Below, piece after piece: positions 52,840 to 64,000 of a stretch of DNA of 64,000 nt. Origin of the DNA: Saccharum officinarum (taxonomy: Eukaryota; Streptophyta; Magnoliopsida; Poales; Poaceae); assembly GCA_020631735.1 (NCBI GenBank), contig CM036179.1:24791063-24855062 (forward strand), written 5' to 3'. The translations under genes were made by a program, and so were the position numbers. The first letter of the stretch is position 1, and each line of letters begins with the position of its first letter. The notes beneath the pieces were generated by a model, which was given only the letters and a program-made list of their open reading frames with translations, had not been told where the DNA came from and did not search any database.

Positions 52840-53874
52840 TGAAAGGTCCTTGTTTGGTTTTGGTAATTGAGTGACAACCTTAGGTGGACTAATTGTGTTT
52901 TTGTGAGATACATAGAGAATTAGTCCATAGATAATTGTGTCATGAAGGAGCTCATTGCATATGAGACATGACATGGATTCATGTGACCAAGGTGGCAAAG
53001 ATCAAGATGAGGCTTGGCTTGATGGACCGGTTGCAAGTGTGAAGGGCAAGTCAGAGGCTTTGGAGCGATGGACCACGAGGCGGTGAAGCTTGAGCAAGAC
53101 TTGGCACCGATGGACCGACGCAATGGTGAAGAGCAAGTGAGGTCATGATCGATGGACCAAGGTCACGTGATGATATGAAGTGGATCATATCATTTGTGAT
53201 ATGGTTGGTGCATGTGTTGCATCAACATCGGAGGAGATGGAGTGAAATGCGCAAGGCAAAGGTATAACCAAGGGCATTTCCATTTCACCGGTCATAGGTG
53301 TGTAGAGAAGTTGATGAGTGGGTTTTAGGATAGATGGCCGTACTATTAAGAGGGGCAAACTTGTTCGCATATCGATCATCTAGTGCCACTTGAGCGATCT
53401 AACTGTGCATACGTGTTAGGATCGAGTGGCGAGGCAAGTTGAGTGCCTAATTCCTTTGAAGAAAATGTTTGTGAAAATGCTAACACATGTACACAAGGTG
53501 GTGATCACTTGTTGGTGTTGGCACATTTGCAAAGACGTTAGAGTTTGAGCGGTAGAGAGGGTTTGGGTCCTTCTCTCCCTCCCGCCGAGCTTGCGAGCGC
53601 GGGATTCAGGCGTTTTCGAGGAGTTGAAATGCCTATTTTACACTACGCCGGAAGTCGGAAAAGAAACGGAGGCAAACGGAGGTCACAGAGGTGATCGGAC
53701 GCTGCACCGGACGCGGTCACGGCTTGACCAGCGTGTCCGGTCAGTTCATTCGGTCAGCGTGCCTAGGGTGAGTGACCGGACGCTGGTTTGGCCTGACCAG
53801 CGCGTCCGGTCAGTTCACCTGTGCGCAGAAGCATAGCGCGCGACCGGCGCGTCCGGTCCTTCATGGGACCGGCG
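52840..53874 (+). repeat. SIRE-like LTR, 5' part, cut by a gypsy insertion
   Basis: Begins TGAAAGGTCCTTGTTTGGTT as the solo LTR at 8969 does and stays collinear with it into the GACCGGACGC palindrome array (53690-53874). It then stops at the gypsy LTR. The remaining half should lie beyond the gypsy element and is not seen after the assembly gap. Confidence 0.88.
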
Positions 53875-56800
53875 TGTAACACTTCAAGTGTTTAGCTCCA
53901 TAATTGCATTGCATTTGCATGGCATAAACATAAGCATGCATCATTCATGTTTGTTATTTTATGTGATGCAACACATGTAACTATTCTAGGGTTAGTTTGA
54001 TTTATTTCATGAAGTGCTTGACAGTTGGTGTAACAAAAAGGTAAGGTAGCTAATCATGACCTACCACACCTTAGCTATACTTAGGGTAACAATTGGATCA
54101 AGGTTCAGGTTGACCAAAATTACAAAATTACCCTCCAAGACAAGTTTGACCCCCAATTGACCATAGAAGGCTCTAGTTTGACCAATTAGAAAGTCTAATT
54201 TAGAGACTTTGCATGGAAGAGCACCCTTAAGCAAAGTTATAAAGAAATTCATGGGGAACAAAAGTCTCAATATGACCATCTCATGAAAATGACCACAACA
54301 TGCTCAAAAGTGGCCCACAAGTCAGCTAGTGGTGTAATCCCAGGACTTAGAATTTTTCTAAGTCTGGAATTGGACCTTACAGTTTCACTGATGTCTACTT
54401 TAGAAGCTTGTAGTTTGCAAACCAAGCCAAACCAGCCTTCACTCATATTGACAAACTTGTAGATCACATGTAGCCCTACAACTTTGTCAATATTACCCAA
54501 GCCTGGTTCTCAATGGTTCAAGAGATATCGTGCCATGAACATGAGCTGTCAGTCGGCATCGTTAACTGAAACCCGGTTTCAGTTTCACCGAGCACTACTT
54601 TGAGGCCATGTAGTTTCAAATATAAGCCGAACCAGCCCAAACACCAATTGACAAAGTTGTTGACCTCACAAAGCCCTACAAATTTGATGTTATCATCTGC
54701 TCCTAACTCGAACCGGTTTAGGAGATATTCGGTGGAAAAATTGCTCTGTCAGTCGACCATCGCGGACCTGCAATCGGGTTCAGTCAAATGACACGGCGTG
54801 TCGTGGCGCCCGGGCAGGTGAACGCCGCCGCGTGTCCTCCACGCGCCGCGCGCGACCTGGCGCCTTGGCCAGCTGCCGAGCGCATGAAGGGCACCTCTGC
54901 GGTCGCCCCGACATCAACCATCCATTCCCTCCTCCTCCTTCCCTCTCGTTTGCAAAAGGGAAAGAACCGAGCCGCCATTCCCCTTTCTTCTCCGACGAGC
55001 TCGACCGTGAGCCACGCCACACCACCGGCCGCCTGAGCTCGCCAGTTCCTCCGCCTCGACACCCTCCACCCCCTGGACCTACCGAAACCCACGATTGGAC
55101 CCTAGGTGAGCTGCATTATCTTCTTCTCCACCTCCGAGGGGTCGCCGGAGCCCGCCATGGGACCTCACCGTGGTCGGGTGCTTCGGGCCCGTCTCCATCT
55201 CCCCTTACTCGCAAAACGGAACCACCTTGCCCCGGTGAAGCTCGTACCGAGCCCAAACCGCACTATGCTTCTTCACCGGCGACGGTGCGCCGCCACCGGA
55301 GGTCACCGGCCGCCGCGCACGGTGGCAGGCCCTCTCCACCCCATTCCCATTCATCCTACGGGTACCAATCAGTGCGCCAGGTGACGGAGAGCACGATGCC
55401 GTGTTCGGTGAGCCGCGCGAGCCCTTCTCCGGCGAGCTCGAGCTCACCGGAGCTCGCGGGGTGTCGGCTCCCCTGTTTCGGTCACTGACCGCGGGGCCCA
55501 CCGTCAGCGTCGCGCGCGCAGGCAGGGGCGCTGAGCGGGCCGAGCGCGCGGGGAAAAAACGTTGTGGGCCGAGTTCGTTTCCGGGCCGGCCCAATCGTCC
55601 GAAGTGAAAATGAATTTTTATTATTTTGATACTGATTGTTGTACTAGTTGGAAAAATAGGAATCTAGGGTTTTGGTGATCCAAAAATCATGAAATAAATT
55701 TTGTTAGAATCTATTGGATGTGTAGTATTTTAGAAAAATATGGATCTGGCATGAGATGTTTAAATTCTGTAAGAATTTATTAGATCCTTTAAATGTGTTT
55801 TGGATTGCATGCAAATTTGCTTAATTTATAACTTGAGCTGTAGTGTTCCATAAATTATGAAATTTGGTGGGTAGGTTACTCTATGCTAGTCCTAGCTATG
55901 GTAAAAATTTGGGCATCAGTGCTTAATTAATTTCCAAGTTATAATGCTATCTTGTGATTCTAGGAAATACTTAAATGAATTTTTGTAATTTTTCTACATG
56001 TGCAATGTTCATATAACTTTTTGGAGAATGTCTTGGTATCTTAAAGTGTCTAAGAAAAATATGAAATCTGTTGTTTGACACTTTTCAATAGGGTTTCCTA
56101 ATTATGCAAAAATCAGCCTTATTAGCTTGTGAATTTTGTGTAGGGAGTTTCTGTGAATAAAACTTGTTCAAATTTTTACTGTGGTCTCTTTTTGGGTCAA
56201 AGAGTCCTCTGTAATTTTTGTAGAATTTTGGGAGCAGTTTACATATATGTTTAAAATTCTACTTAATTACTTAAGTAAATTGAGAAATGGGTTTATATAA
56301 ATGTTCTAGGTGGGCACACCTTACTTTCTGGTGTCTTTGTGATATTTGTGAACTTATAGTAGCATTAGTTTGGTTTGAGAGAATGTTTGCTACATCAATA
56401 AATATTTAACCTTTGTAATTTTAGGTTTTCTGGACAGTTAAGTAGTAATTCTAAATTTGGCTTTGATAAAATTGGTTGCTGGACAACTTGTAAATACCAA
56501 AGTTGGAGTAAACTTGGTGAACTAGCTTGTGTTGAAATTTAGAAGCATTTGGCTTAGTAGTTTGAGAGTTACTGTTGTTTAAAGTGGCAGTTAAAAATCT
56601 GCTACTCTCTGTTTTGGAGAGGACAGATTCTGGAACTTGTGAAGTTTGACATGGAAAACTTAGGAGTTTGAAGTTGAGGTCTGAAAATGAATTGTAGTAC
56701 ATTTCTTAGGCTTTCCAGATTGTCTTAGATCATATCTTTTGGAATTATAAATCTCCAGTTGTGATAAAAACAAGTAGCTGCTGTCCAGAATGCTTACTGT

Positions 56801-58723
56801 GGTGTTTTGCTGATTGTTATGGTGAGATATCTTTATCCTAAGACATGCTACTTTTGTAATTGTTAGGTGTTAGGGCCTTAACTGAGGATGAGCAGCTTTA
56901 TCTTAGGTTAAGTAGATTAGGTGAGTACTTCTCTACTAGAGAAGAGATTTGCACGTACTAGTAAAATAACTTAAATAGAGTATTTTATTCTGAAATGCAT
57001 TTCATTCCGAGCATGTTGCACCCATTTATGCATCCATTATATTTATTGTGCATTCATGCAATAGGTGCACCGGAGGGGGTGACACTCCTCGAATTCGAGC
57101 CAGTAATTCCGGAGGAGAGCCAGGAGCAGCAGGAGCCCGAGGAACCAGCCGGCGACGAAGCTCTGTCAGAAGGTCTACCCGAGTGCCCTGACCACAGGCC
57201 TGCAACTTTTCTGAAAGGCAAGCCCCGGTGCATGCTGAACCCATCGTTTTATAAATATATCTTGAGTACTTTTAATTGTTTACTGCATTAAGTTGTAGGA
57301 GTTATATGAAAACACTTGTTGCATTACACCTGTCCTTGTCCAGATATCGTACTTAATCCTATTTTAGGTTTAGGCACGTGTCAATGCTTAGCCCTGCTTA
57401 GTACGGTAGAAGTCGGGTGATTTCCAGTCATCCGCGAGATGTAGGAAGGAGTCACGAATGGCTTTATGGCTATCGTGGATGGAACCATGCTTAAAAATGA
57501 AATTGAGACCGGGCGGGAGTTCGATAGTACAGCCGCAAGACACTTCACGTCTTGGGTGTGGAGCTATGCCCGTCTGAGTCGTTTAAGGACCGATTCGCTG
57601 TACGTCCTTGAGTCATGTTGAACGCAGTCTAACACTTAGTTGGCCGGATAAGTCGTTCCGACCGCGAAGCCGAGTAATGTGGTTCAGGCCGGGAATCGAA
57701 TGGTAGGTTGCTTCTTGGAGGAGAGAAAGGATGTGCTTGGGGACATTGGCGTGAGACCAAGGGGGGGTTAGAGTCCCTATCACCTGGCAGAGTGTCGCCC
57801 TTGGGGTCGCGACATTATTCGGACCCGCGATTCCTGAATCATATGACAAGGTGGCCTGTGCGACCCTGGCAGGGGTCTGCACGGTGAGTGTTAGAAATAC
57901 CCCTCCAGCTGGATAGGAATTCGATTCGAATCGCCGTCGCTCCCGGTTAGTGAGCACTTGACTTGAGCAGCGGCAACGTAGAACTCATTAAATGAACTGG
58001 TGGTTAAGGGAATGATACAATGTTGCCATAATGATATACCTGCTATGGATATAATAATCATGTTGTTTGATTATAATCAAGTGTATGTTTAGTACAGGTG
58101 CTAAGATAGATGACAGGTAAATGCTAAAAATAACTGCTAGTACAGGTTATAAGAGTTTCAACTACTTATGCCTTTATGCAAAATGTGATGTCAGCTAGCC
58201 TCTTGTGTAAGCCTTGCATAATCCTTGGTGTCACTTTATTTCTGGTTTTCGACGGGTAAGTCTAGCTGAGTACATTCCAGTACTCAGGGTTTATTCCCTC
58301 CTGTTGCAGATGACATGCTTTATCAGGGATTCTGCAAGACGTGTCTCCACCCTGCGGGTGACGATGACTAGATCACAAGGGCGTGATCGTCTTTATGTAC
58401 TTTCCTCATGCTTTTGCGAGATGTCGATCATCCAGACTGGCAGTATTTAATTAACTAATGTGTGTGTTATGCTTCCGCTACTTTCAAACTTGGTTTGTAA
58501 TAATTGCTACTCCGTGGTGTAAACTTATTTCAGAACTACTTGTGAAATGTATCGTATGATGTTGTATGTTGAATGATGCGATCCTGGTTGTAAGCAGTTT
58601 GGTTCGAAATCCTTCGTGATTTCGATTGACTACCGGGATTATATGGGCTCAAGTTTGAAAATTTGAGCGCTTCGGTGCTTGTTTTCGTACTTGTGCTCTT
58701 ATAATTTGGTCGGTTCTGTTACA
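53875..58723 (+). repeat. 5' LTR (4.85 kb) of a Ty3/gypsy element, Tekay/Del-like
   Basis: Starts TGTAACACTTCAAG and ends TCTGTTACA, giving short inverted ends TGTAAC/GTTACA. A tRNA-Met-type primer-binding site follows two bases inside. CGGCG (53870-53874) is the expected left target duplication. The LTR contains a GC-rich stretch (54790-55600), an open stretch at about 57064-57290 (GVTLLEFEPVIPEE...CPDHRPATFLKGKPRCMLNP) and a TATA-like TTATAAATATATC near 57249. At 58305-58313 there is a splice-acceptor-like TTGCAGATG. Lineage is inferred from the LTR start and primer site. The pol region is not in the assembly. Confidence 0.8.
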
Positions 58724-58725
58724 GC

Positions 58726-58738
58726 TGGTACCGGAGCA
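58726..58738 (+). other. gypsy primer-binding site
   Basis: TGGTACCGGAGCA matches the initiator tRNA-Met site TGGTATCAGAGCA at 11 of 13 positions, two bases after the LTR end. Confidence 0.75.
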
Positions 58739-59500
58739 TAATTCAACATTAAACACATCTTATGAGTATTTAAAAACAAAATATTTGATTATAAAAAAGG
58801 GTTAAAAACACTAAAAATTATTTTTTTAGGTATGCCAGTGATCACATCCCTTAGCCCAAATAAGGACTCCTAGGTGGCTTATTATAAAGACTAACTTGGG
58901 GCCTTGTTTGTTTTTATTTCGTCGTCCATACGGCGTGATATTGTATGGATGCCATCCACTTGGGTGGTAATGTATGGATCAATTCCCTCGACGCTCTGGT
59001 AAGTGTGAGTTGTGAGAGCATGATCGTCCAACCGGCGGTCTAGGGGAGAGTAGTTGTGGTGACGTACATCTTTACATGTTTAAACCATGTAACTATGTAA
59101 AAGCACTTAATTGTGGGAACCTTTATATCGGGTAGCTTGATACTGAAGTATATACATTTGGGGATGTATATATGGAAAGTATTTAAATTACTGCTTTCTT
59201 GTGTGCTTATATTGGGAATTGTTGGGCTGCAATGAAGTTTTCTGCAGGTACACTAACAGCGTAACGAGTAGACCGATAGTTTCACTTATATGGGAGAACG
59301 TATGTATGCCACCGCCTAGCGTTAGAACTCTAGGTTTGTACTAAGGTGAGAGGACGTACGAAACGTGCATGCATCATGTTTAATTATATCATACATATCA
59401 TTTACTCCCTCCTTAAAAATTTCTGTACTCCCGACTAAAGTAAATTTCGTATCCCCTAAATGATCCTCACTTTAAGTCGTATCTTATCTTGTTGCTACAG

Positions 59501-60175
59501 ATGGCACGTACCAAGAGGACCGCTCGTAAGTCCACTGGGGGCAGGGCACCGCGTCACCAGCTCGCTCCACGTGAGCCACGCCCTGAGCCTACTGAGGTGG
59601 AAAGGCTGAGGGCAGAGCTGGCAGAGGTGACTGCTGCTAGGGATGCAGCACGGCAACAACTGGAACAAGTGATTCATGATCGTGATCAAGAAACGCTTGC
59701 AGTCCAGAGGTTGACAGTGGCAAACCGCAACTGTCAACGCATGTTGGTCCGTGTGATGGAACAGAGGGATGAAGCCTGGCACGAGGAGAACGTTCTGAGA
59801 GTTCGCCAGTTTGAGCTCGAGCGACAGTTAGAGAACGCTGAAGAATACAACGATAATCTTCATGAAGAAGTGCATCGCCTGAATAACGAGCTTAATCCCC
59901 TGCTACCTAGAAACAACAATGTAGATGAAGATATGGGATCAGGCATCTTCATGGCTGAGGATGATGATGAAGTAGACGTTGATGGACCACAGGATGTCCC
60001 ACCTGCAGAAGCACCAGAGGAAGAGCCAGAAGAAGAAGAAGACGAGGAGTTAGAGCCTGTCAGTGATGAGGACGGCGGGAGATCCATGACACCGACTCGG
60101 AGGATGGTGCTTAGAGTAGTCATCACGTGCTTTAATGTTAGGATCGTCTTTTGGGCCCTCCCGGTGAAGGAGTGA
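59501..60175 (+). CDS. gypsy-encoded protein with histone H3 N-terminal tail, coiled coil and acidic tail
   Basis: 224 aa from ATG 59501, between the primer-binding site and gag. After the Met, residues 1-21 match the plant histone H3 tail at 18 of 21 positions. MARTKRTARKSTGGRAPRHQ keeps K4, R8, K9, S10, T11 and R17; Gln5 is Arg, Lys14 is Arg and Lys18 is His. The histone fold is absent. Instead a heptad-rich coiled coil runs from about residue 33 to 135 (VERLRAELAEVTAARDAARQ ... LHEEVHRLNNEL). An acidic tail follows (residues about 145-205, with EEEPEEEEDEELEPVSDEDG). The ATG directly follows TTGTTGCTACAG, a splice-acceptor consensus. The frame is intact. It is not a histone gene or gag. 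Mimicry of modified H3 is inference. Confidence 0.85.
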   Translation: MARTKRTARKSTGGRAPRHQLAPREPRPEPTEVERLRAELAEVTAARDAARQQLEQVIHDRDQETLAVQRLTVANRNCQRMLVRVMEQRDEAWHEENVLRVRQFELERQLENAEEYNDNLHEEVHRLNNELNPLLPRNNNVDEDMGSGIFMAEDDDEVDVDGPQDVPPAEAPEEEPEEEEDEELEPVSDEDGGRSMTPTRRMVLRVVITCFNVRIVFWALPVKE

Positions 60176-60771
60176 GGCCTTGTAATAACTTGACTTTGGG
60201 ATGTAAGGTTGAACCGTATGTTTCCTGAATGTAGTTTGAACCTGTTAATTTCGATCACAACTTGATGTCTTATTATGTTGCGTTCGATGATGGTGTCACG
60301 ATTAGCACCCTTCGGTGCCGCGACGAAACCGAGGGCCTCCTATGGCGCGCGACATAAGGCTGTGCTGCTTGGCACGCGCAGGTATCGAGGTGGCTAGTCA
60401 TGATCCACCATGGAACTCTTCATTGAGAAGTCTCTTTGTGGTCAGTTTGAAGTAGCCTTTCACAGTCAACTAAAAATCTTGAGATCGAATCCAAGTACCG
60501 TGCAAAAGGTCAAAAATCACGTAGATAGCAACGTAAACGGTCCGGTAACCGTTTGTGCTCCTGTGAGTAAGCCTTCATCAAAGAGCATCTTGTTGGATTA
60601 CCAAGTACGATCTTGTCAAATGATGCGCTTGAATGGATTGTGCGGTTGTGGTGAATTATTGTGCCTTAATTTTATGAGAAGTCTATTTCATGAAGTCAGT
60701 TGGACATATTTACAATAATTCATCTACAAGTTTCCCACATCGTCAGTGCTCATTGGCTATGCCTTTTGCAG

Positions 60772-60946
60772 ATGTCGTACAATCTTCGTCGGGGTCGTGG
60801 CAATGAGGATGAGGAACAGCCACCCCCTCCGCCACCACCTACTCCGGCCGAATTGATGCAGACAGTGGTCGAAGGGCAGCGCATGTTGGCAGATGCTATG
60901 CGCCAGCTGGCTAACCGGAGGCTCGTCCTGGCCGCCAGGGCCCAGA
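60772..60946 (+). CDS. start of gypsy gag, truncated by the assembly gap
   Basis: Begins MSYNLRRGRGNEDEEQPPPP and continues TPAELMQTVVEGQRMLADAM, the usual proline-run then helix start of Tekay-type gypsy gag in grasses. The ATG follows CCTTTTGCAG, again an acceptor consensus. The sequence is lost in the N run after about 58 codons. Confidence 0.75.
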
Positions 60947-61046
60947 NNNNNNNNNNNNNNNNNNNNNNNNNNNNNNNNNNNNNNNNNNNNNNNNNNNNNN
61001 NNNNNNNNNNNNNNNNNNNNNNNNNNNNNNNNNNNNNNNNNNNNNN
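60947..61046. other. assembly gap (100 N)
   Basis: Exactly 100 N, the convention for a gap of unknown size. The left side ends inside gypsy gag. The right side is unrelated AT-rich sequence, so much of the gypsy element and its 3' LTR is probably missing. Confidence 0.99.
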
Positions 61047-61329
61047 TTAGAAACACAAAAATTATGAAAACACAAACTTGTACAAAATTATGAAACAATT
61101 ATTACTGTTTCATAAATTATTCTGCAATTTTATGCATGTAAGTTATTATATACAAACTTGCCACGCTGCCAACAAAGTTTGATAAAAACTTGTGTTAATA
61201 AGTTCTGCTCTGCAAAATGTTATATTGTAAAAGTTATGATATATAAGTTGTGCTAATAAGTTATACATAAAAGTTATGTGCACTTCGTAACTTTCAAAAA
61301 AAATGAAAGTTATGTGTAACTTAGATGTA

Positions 61330-61582
61330 CTCCCTCCGGTCCATTTTATCTGGCGTAAATTAGAAGACACGGTCTCCTAAATTACACTTTAACCATTCAT
61401 TTACTTTATATTATATATTTATGCTTATAAACTTAGAATCATTGGATAGTATAATTCCTTACAAATATAATCATATAAAGTTTGTATTATAATAGTTAAA
61501 ATTATTAACATAATTATTAGTCAAAGTTTTTAAAGTTTGAATCTTAATGTGCATGTGTGCTAGATAAAATGGACCGGAGGAG
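61330..61582. mobile_element. Stowaway MITE
   Basis: 253 bp flanked by TA (61328-61329, 61583-61584). Terminal inverted repeats CTCCCTCCGGTCCATTTTAT and ATAAAATGGACCGGAGGAG are nearly perfect. Confidence 0.95.
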
Positions 61583-62463
61583 TATAATTTGAGGAATGAC
61601 TTAAATGAAGTTAGATGTATAAGTTATATTCGAGAACTTAGTGTAGTAACATATTAGCAGAAATACGAAACTAGGTACGAAATAACTTGTATAAAAAATA
61701 AAAAGGTAAAAAAAGAAAAAAGAGAAAGATGGAGTCTGAAGAGACATGCATGTGCATGCAAGGTGGTTACAGTTTCTTTTGTTTATGGTCAAAAAATACC
61801 GGCGGCGAATCCACGCATGCAATGCAGCATCAATAGCATAGCATATATGATGGAGACATGTGGGCTAGTTCAGTCAGATCATTCGCTGAATTAGAAACCG
61901 ATGAACGAACGCTGGAATGGAATTAGGTCTCGCGTCCTCCTTGCGGTACACAACCACTTGCTACTAGTATATATATTGCCTTGATCAATTCGGAAGAGGC
62001 AGCATAGTACCATCATTCACACGGCATGGCAAATCCATTGCCAAAATTATGTATCTAGGATACTACTATAATACTCCGTAGGTTACGACAATGGCTCAGA
62101 GCCTCAGACTGAAACAAGAATCGGAGTTAACTGAATTGGCATGGACGGAAACATACTCCGTAGACAATTACTCATTGACTGACACATCAAGAAATGGAGT
62201 TAACTGAATTGCAATAAAAAGTGCATAATCTAGTGCTCATTCGAAAGAACAGAGGACCCAAAACGAAGCAGTGGGACAGCAGAGCACGGAGGTTATTTCA
62301 ACTCGATTGAGCTCAACTCAGTGGTAACCGGTAAGTATCGATCAGCTCGGCTCGCTTTAGCTCGAGGATCTCTTGGCTAATCTCCCCCAACAGAACTTGT
62401 ACTGTACAACACGACCAGGTGGCCCCGCTGCTCAGGCGAATCTATGTGCATCTATCGGGTCAG
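61583..62463. other. intergenic, nothing recognised
   Basis: AT-rich; no gene or structured element that I can support. Confidence 0.5.
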
Positions 62464-62479
62464 GTGACCCTGGTAACTT

Positions 62480-62616
62480 TTTTTTTGAACCGGGAAGCTT
62501 TTTGCTCCTCATTTCCATGCCTGCGCACGGAAATACGGTGGGGCGCCGGGTTCGAACCTAGGTTGGTCGAACGCACGGCCGTTGGCCTTGTGCCGTGACC
62601 AAACGAGCACACGCTT
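62480..62616 (-). mobile_element. tRNA-derived SINE
   Basis: Flanked by the 16-bp duplication GTGACCCTGGTAACTT (62464-62479 and 62617-62632). On the minus strand it has a B box GGTTCGAACCC (around 62548-62560), an upstream A-box-like region and a terminal A-rich tail (T run at 62480-62486). About 137 bp. Confidence 0.9.
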
Positions 62617-63004
62617 GTGACCCTGGTAACTTACCAGCAATTCAATTAAAGTTTTTTAATCCACCTGTAAATTACTTTTTCAAATAGAGAATCAACATGT
62701 GTTAGATCCCGTTGCTTAGTCATAGACCCCATGACATGATATCCTGGATTCGCCCCTGCCGCCGCTTGAGCACCAATCGCGCCAACGTCCACTGCTGACG
62801 CCCTGCACATGCCTTCACCACCAACAAGCAGAAGAGAGACACAGCTACATTGCTTGTCGTGTGTCACGGTTTGGGCTGTTAACAAGGAGACACCACGAAG
62901 AGCCCAAGAGCCAGGAGGACAAGGAAGCCCAACGTCTGCCTTGGCGGCCCAGAGTGGAATACTTGAGTAGGCCCGTTGCATCGAGTGATATGTTGTTTCT
63001 CTTA

Positions 63005-63999
63005 CAGCTGTAGGAAGGTCAAATAGGAGAGAGGCAGAGAAGGAGTGGTCCTCTTTGTGGCAGGTCCAGGTTCCTTCAAAGATAAGAGTTTTTCTTTGGC
63101 GCCTGGCTCAGTACTCTTTGCCATCGTCAGATGTCCTTCATCGTCGGAACATGGCGGACCACAATAGCTGTGTTCTATGTGGTGCTCAGGACTCTTGGCG
63201 TCATGCTTTGCTTGAGTGCAATATGGCACGGTGTGTGTGGGCGCTTGAGCAGGAAGAGATTGTAGAACATTTGAGTGAGATGCACGAGGAAGACGCCAGG
63301 GCATGGGTGGCCGCTTTGATCAAATCAGTGCCCCATGGCGATCTCATTCGAGTGGTGGTGATGATGTGGGCTATTTGGTACGCAAGAAGGAAAGCAATAC
63401 ATGAGAACATCTTTCAGAGTCCGCTATCGACACACAGCTTTGTTAATAACTATGTGTCTGATCTTCTAGCGTCTAAGCCGCCTCGGGCAGTGAAGGCGTC
63501 AGTCCAGACTAGGCATCCGAAGTGGTTACCGCCTCCAGCGGGATGTACGAAAGTTAATGTTGATGCAGCAATCTCCAAGAACTTGGGTAGAGCTTCCGTG
63601 GCCGCTGTTGCCCGTGATCAGACGGGGATGTTCTTAGGAGCTTCAGGTGTGGTTCTTGAAGGTATTACTGATGTTGAAACAGCTGAGGCGATTGCATGCA
63701 GGGAAGGTTTAGCGCTGGCTTCTGATCTAACGCTCCAATCCATCCGGTTAGCTTCAGACAGCGCTAATGTCATAAGAAGTCTTGAAGAAACGGGTATGGG
63801 CCCGTATGGCCAAGTTGTGAAGGAGGTGAAGGCTAGGGCTCGTGATCTTAATTTTGTTGATTTTGCTCATGAAAATAGAAGTTCAAATGTTGATGCTCAC
63901 AACCTAGCTAGAAGCTTAATCTCTTTTGTACCAGGCAGGCATGTCTGGCTGCTTACTCCGCCTGAGGGCGTTTGTAATTCGTATGACCAACTCAATTAA
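63005..63999 (+). pseudogene. 3' end of a LINE (L1-type) ORF2: zf-RVT and RNase H domains
   Basis: Open from about 63005 to the TAA at 63997-63999. It starts with the zf-RVT region: WQVQVPSKIRVFLWRLAQYS then CVLCGAQDSWRHALLEC. A plant-type RNase H domain follows: KVNVDAAISKN (first catalytic Asp), ETAEAIACREGLALASD (Glu) and LASDSANVIRSL (Asp), ending near VDAHNLARSL. Endonuclease and reverse transcriptase domains are missing upstream, as expected from 5' truncation during LINE insertion. The last part is uninterrupted, so the copy is young. The 3' UTR and tail lie outside the window. Confidence 0.9.
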
Positions 64000-64000
64000 T

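Noticed and set aside
59501..59570. A real histone H3 gene
   Set aside because: Only the tail is present; the histone fold is replaced by a coiled coil and acidic region, and the ORF sits inside a retrotransposon.

Overview
The window is nuclear DNA of a grass, most likely a panicoid of the sorghum/sugarcane/Miscanthus group. The signs are GC-rich 5' coding exons, GT-AG introns, conserved single-copy plant genes separated by nested LTR retrotransposons, and many MITEs. It is scaffolded sequence, with a run of exactly 100 N at 60947-61046. No bacterial-type operons or CRISPR arrays are present.

Layout. 1-11546 is a Ty1/copia element of the SIRE/Maximus type on the minus strand. Its 5' LTR (right side) is split by a solo LTR with a perfect 5-bp target duplication, and the whole element sits in a decayed Ty3/gypsy remnant (11547-12860). 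12.9-19.6 kb is AT-rich and holds three miR399-type hairpins (14.0, 17.4 and 19.4 kb), each with PHR1-binding (P1BS) motifs upstream. The second also has a Stowaway MITE between its promoter and hairpin. Host genes then follow: cytosolic ribosomal protein uL5/RPL11 (19.8-21.4 kb, +), an intronless berberine-bridge-enzyme-like oxidase (22.7-24.4 kb, +), a frameshifted PPR gene (27.2-28.6 kb, -), an aspartate aminotransferase of the mitochondrial type with a broken presequence (32.6-36.7 kb, +), a U2 snRNA gene (37.6-37.8 kb, -), and an LRR-II receptor-like kinase (44.2-48.7 kb, -). Between U2 and the kinase lies a Mutator-like element (38.2-43.6 kb). It has a transposase-derived ORF and a convergent GRF zinc-finger ORF, and is itself split by a solo LTR.

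49.5-52.5 kb is a three-level nest: a hAT-type MITE holds a Mutator-type MITE (9-bp duplication), which holds a solo LTR. 52.8 kb to the gap is a truncated SIRE-like LTR carrying a Ty3/gypsy element with a 4.85-kb LTR. Between its primer-binding site and gag this element encodes a protein that begins with a near-copy of the histone H3 N-terminal tail, followed by a coiled coil and an acidic tail. After the gap come a Stowaway MITE, a tRNA-derived SINE and the 3' end of a LINE.

The points that most deserve follow-up are the H3-tail mimic in the gypsy element, the three-hairpin miR399 cluster, and the rapidly changing palindrome arrays in the U3 regions of the SIRE-like LTRs.
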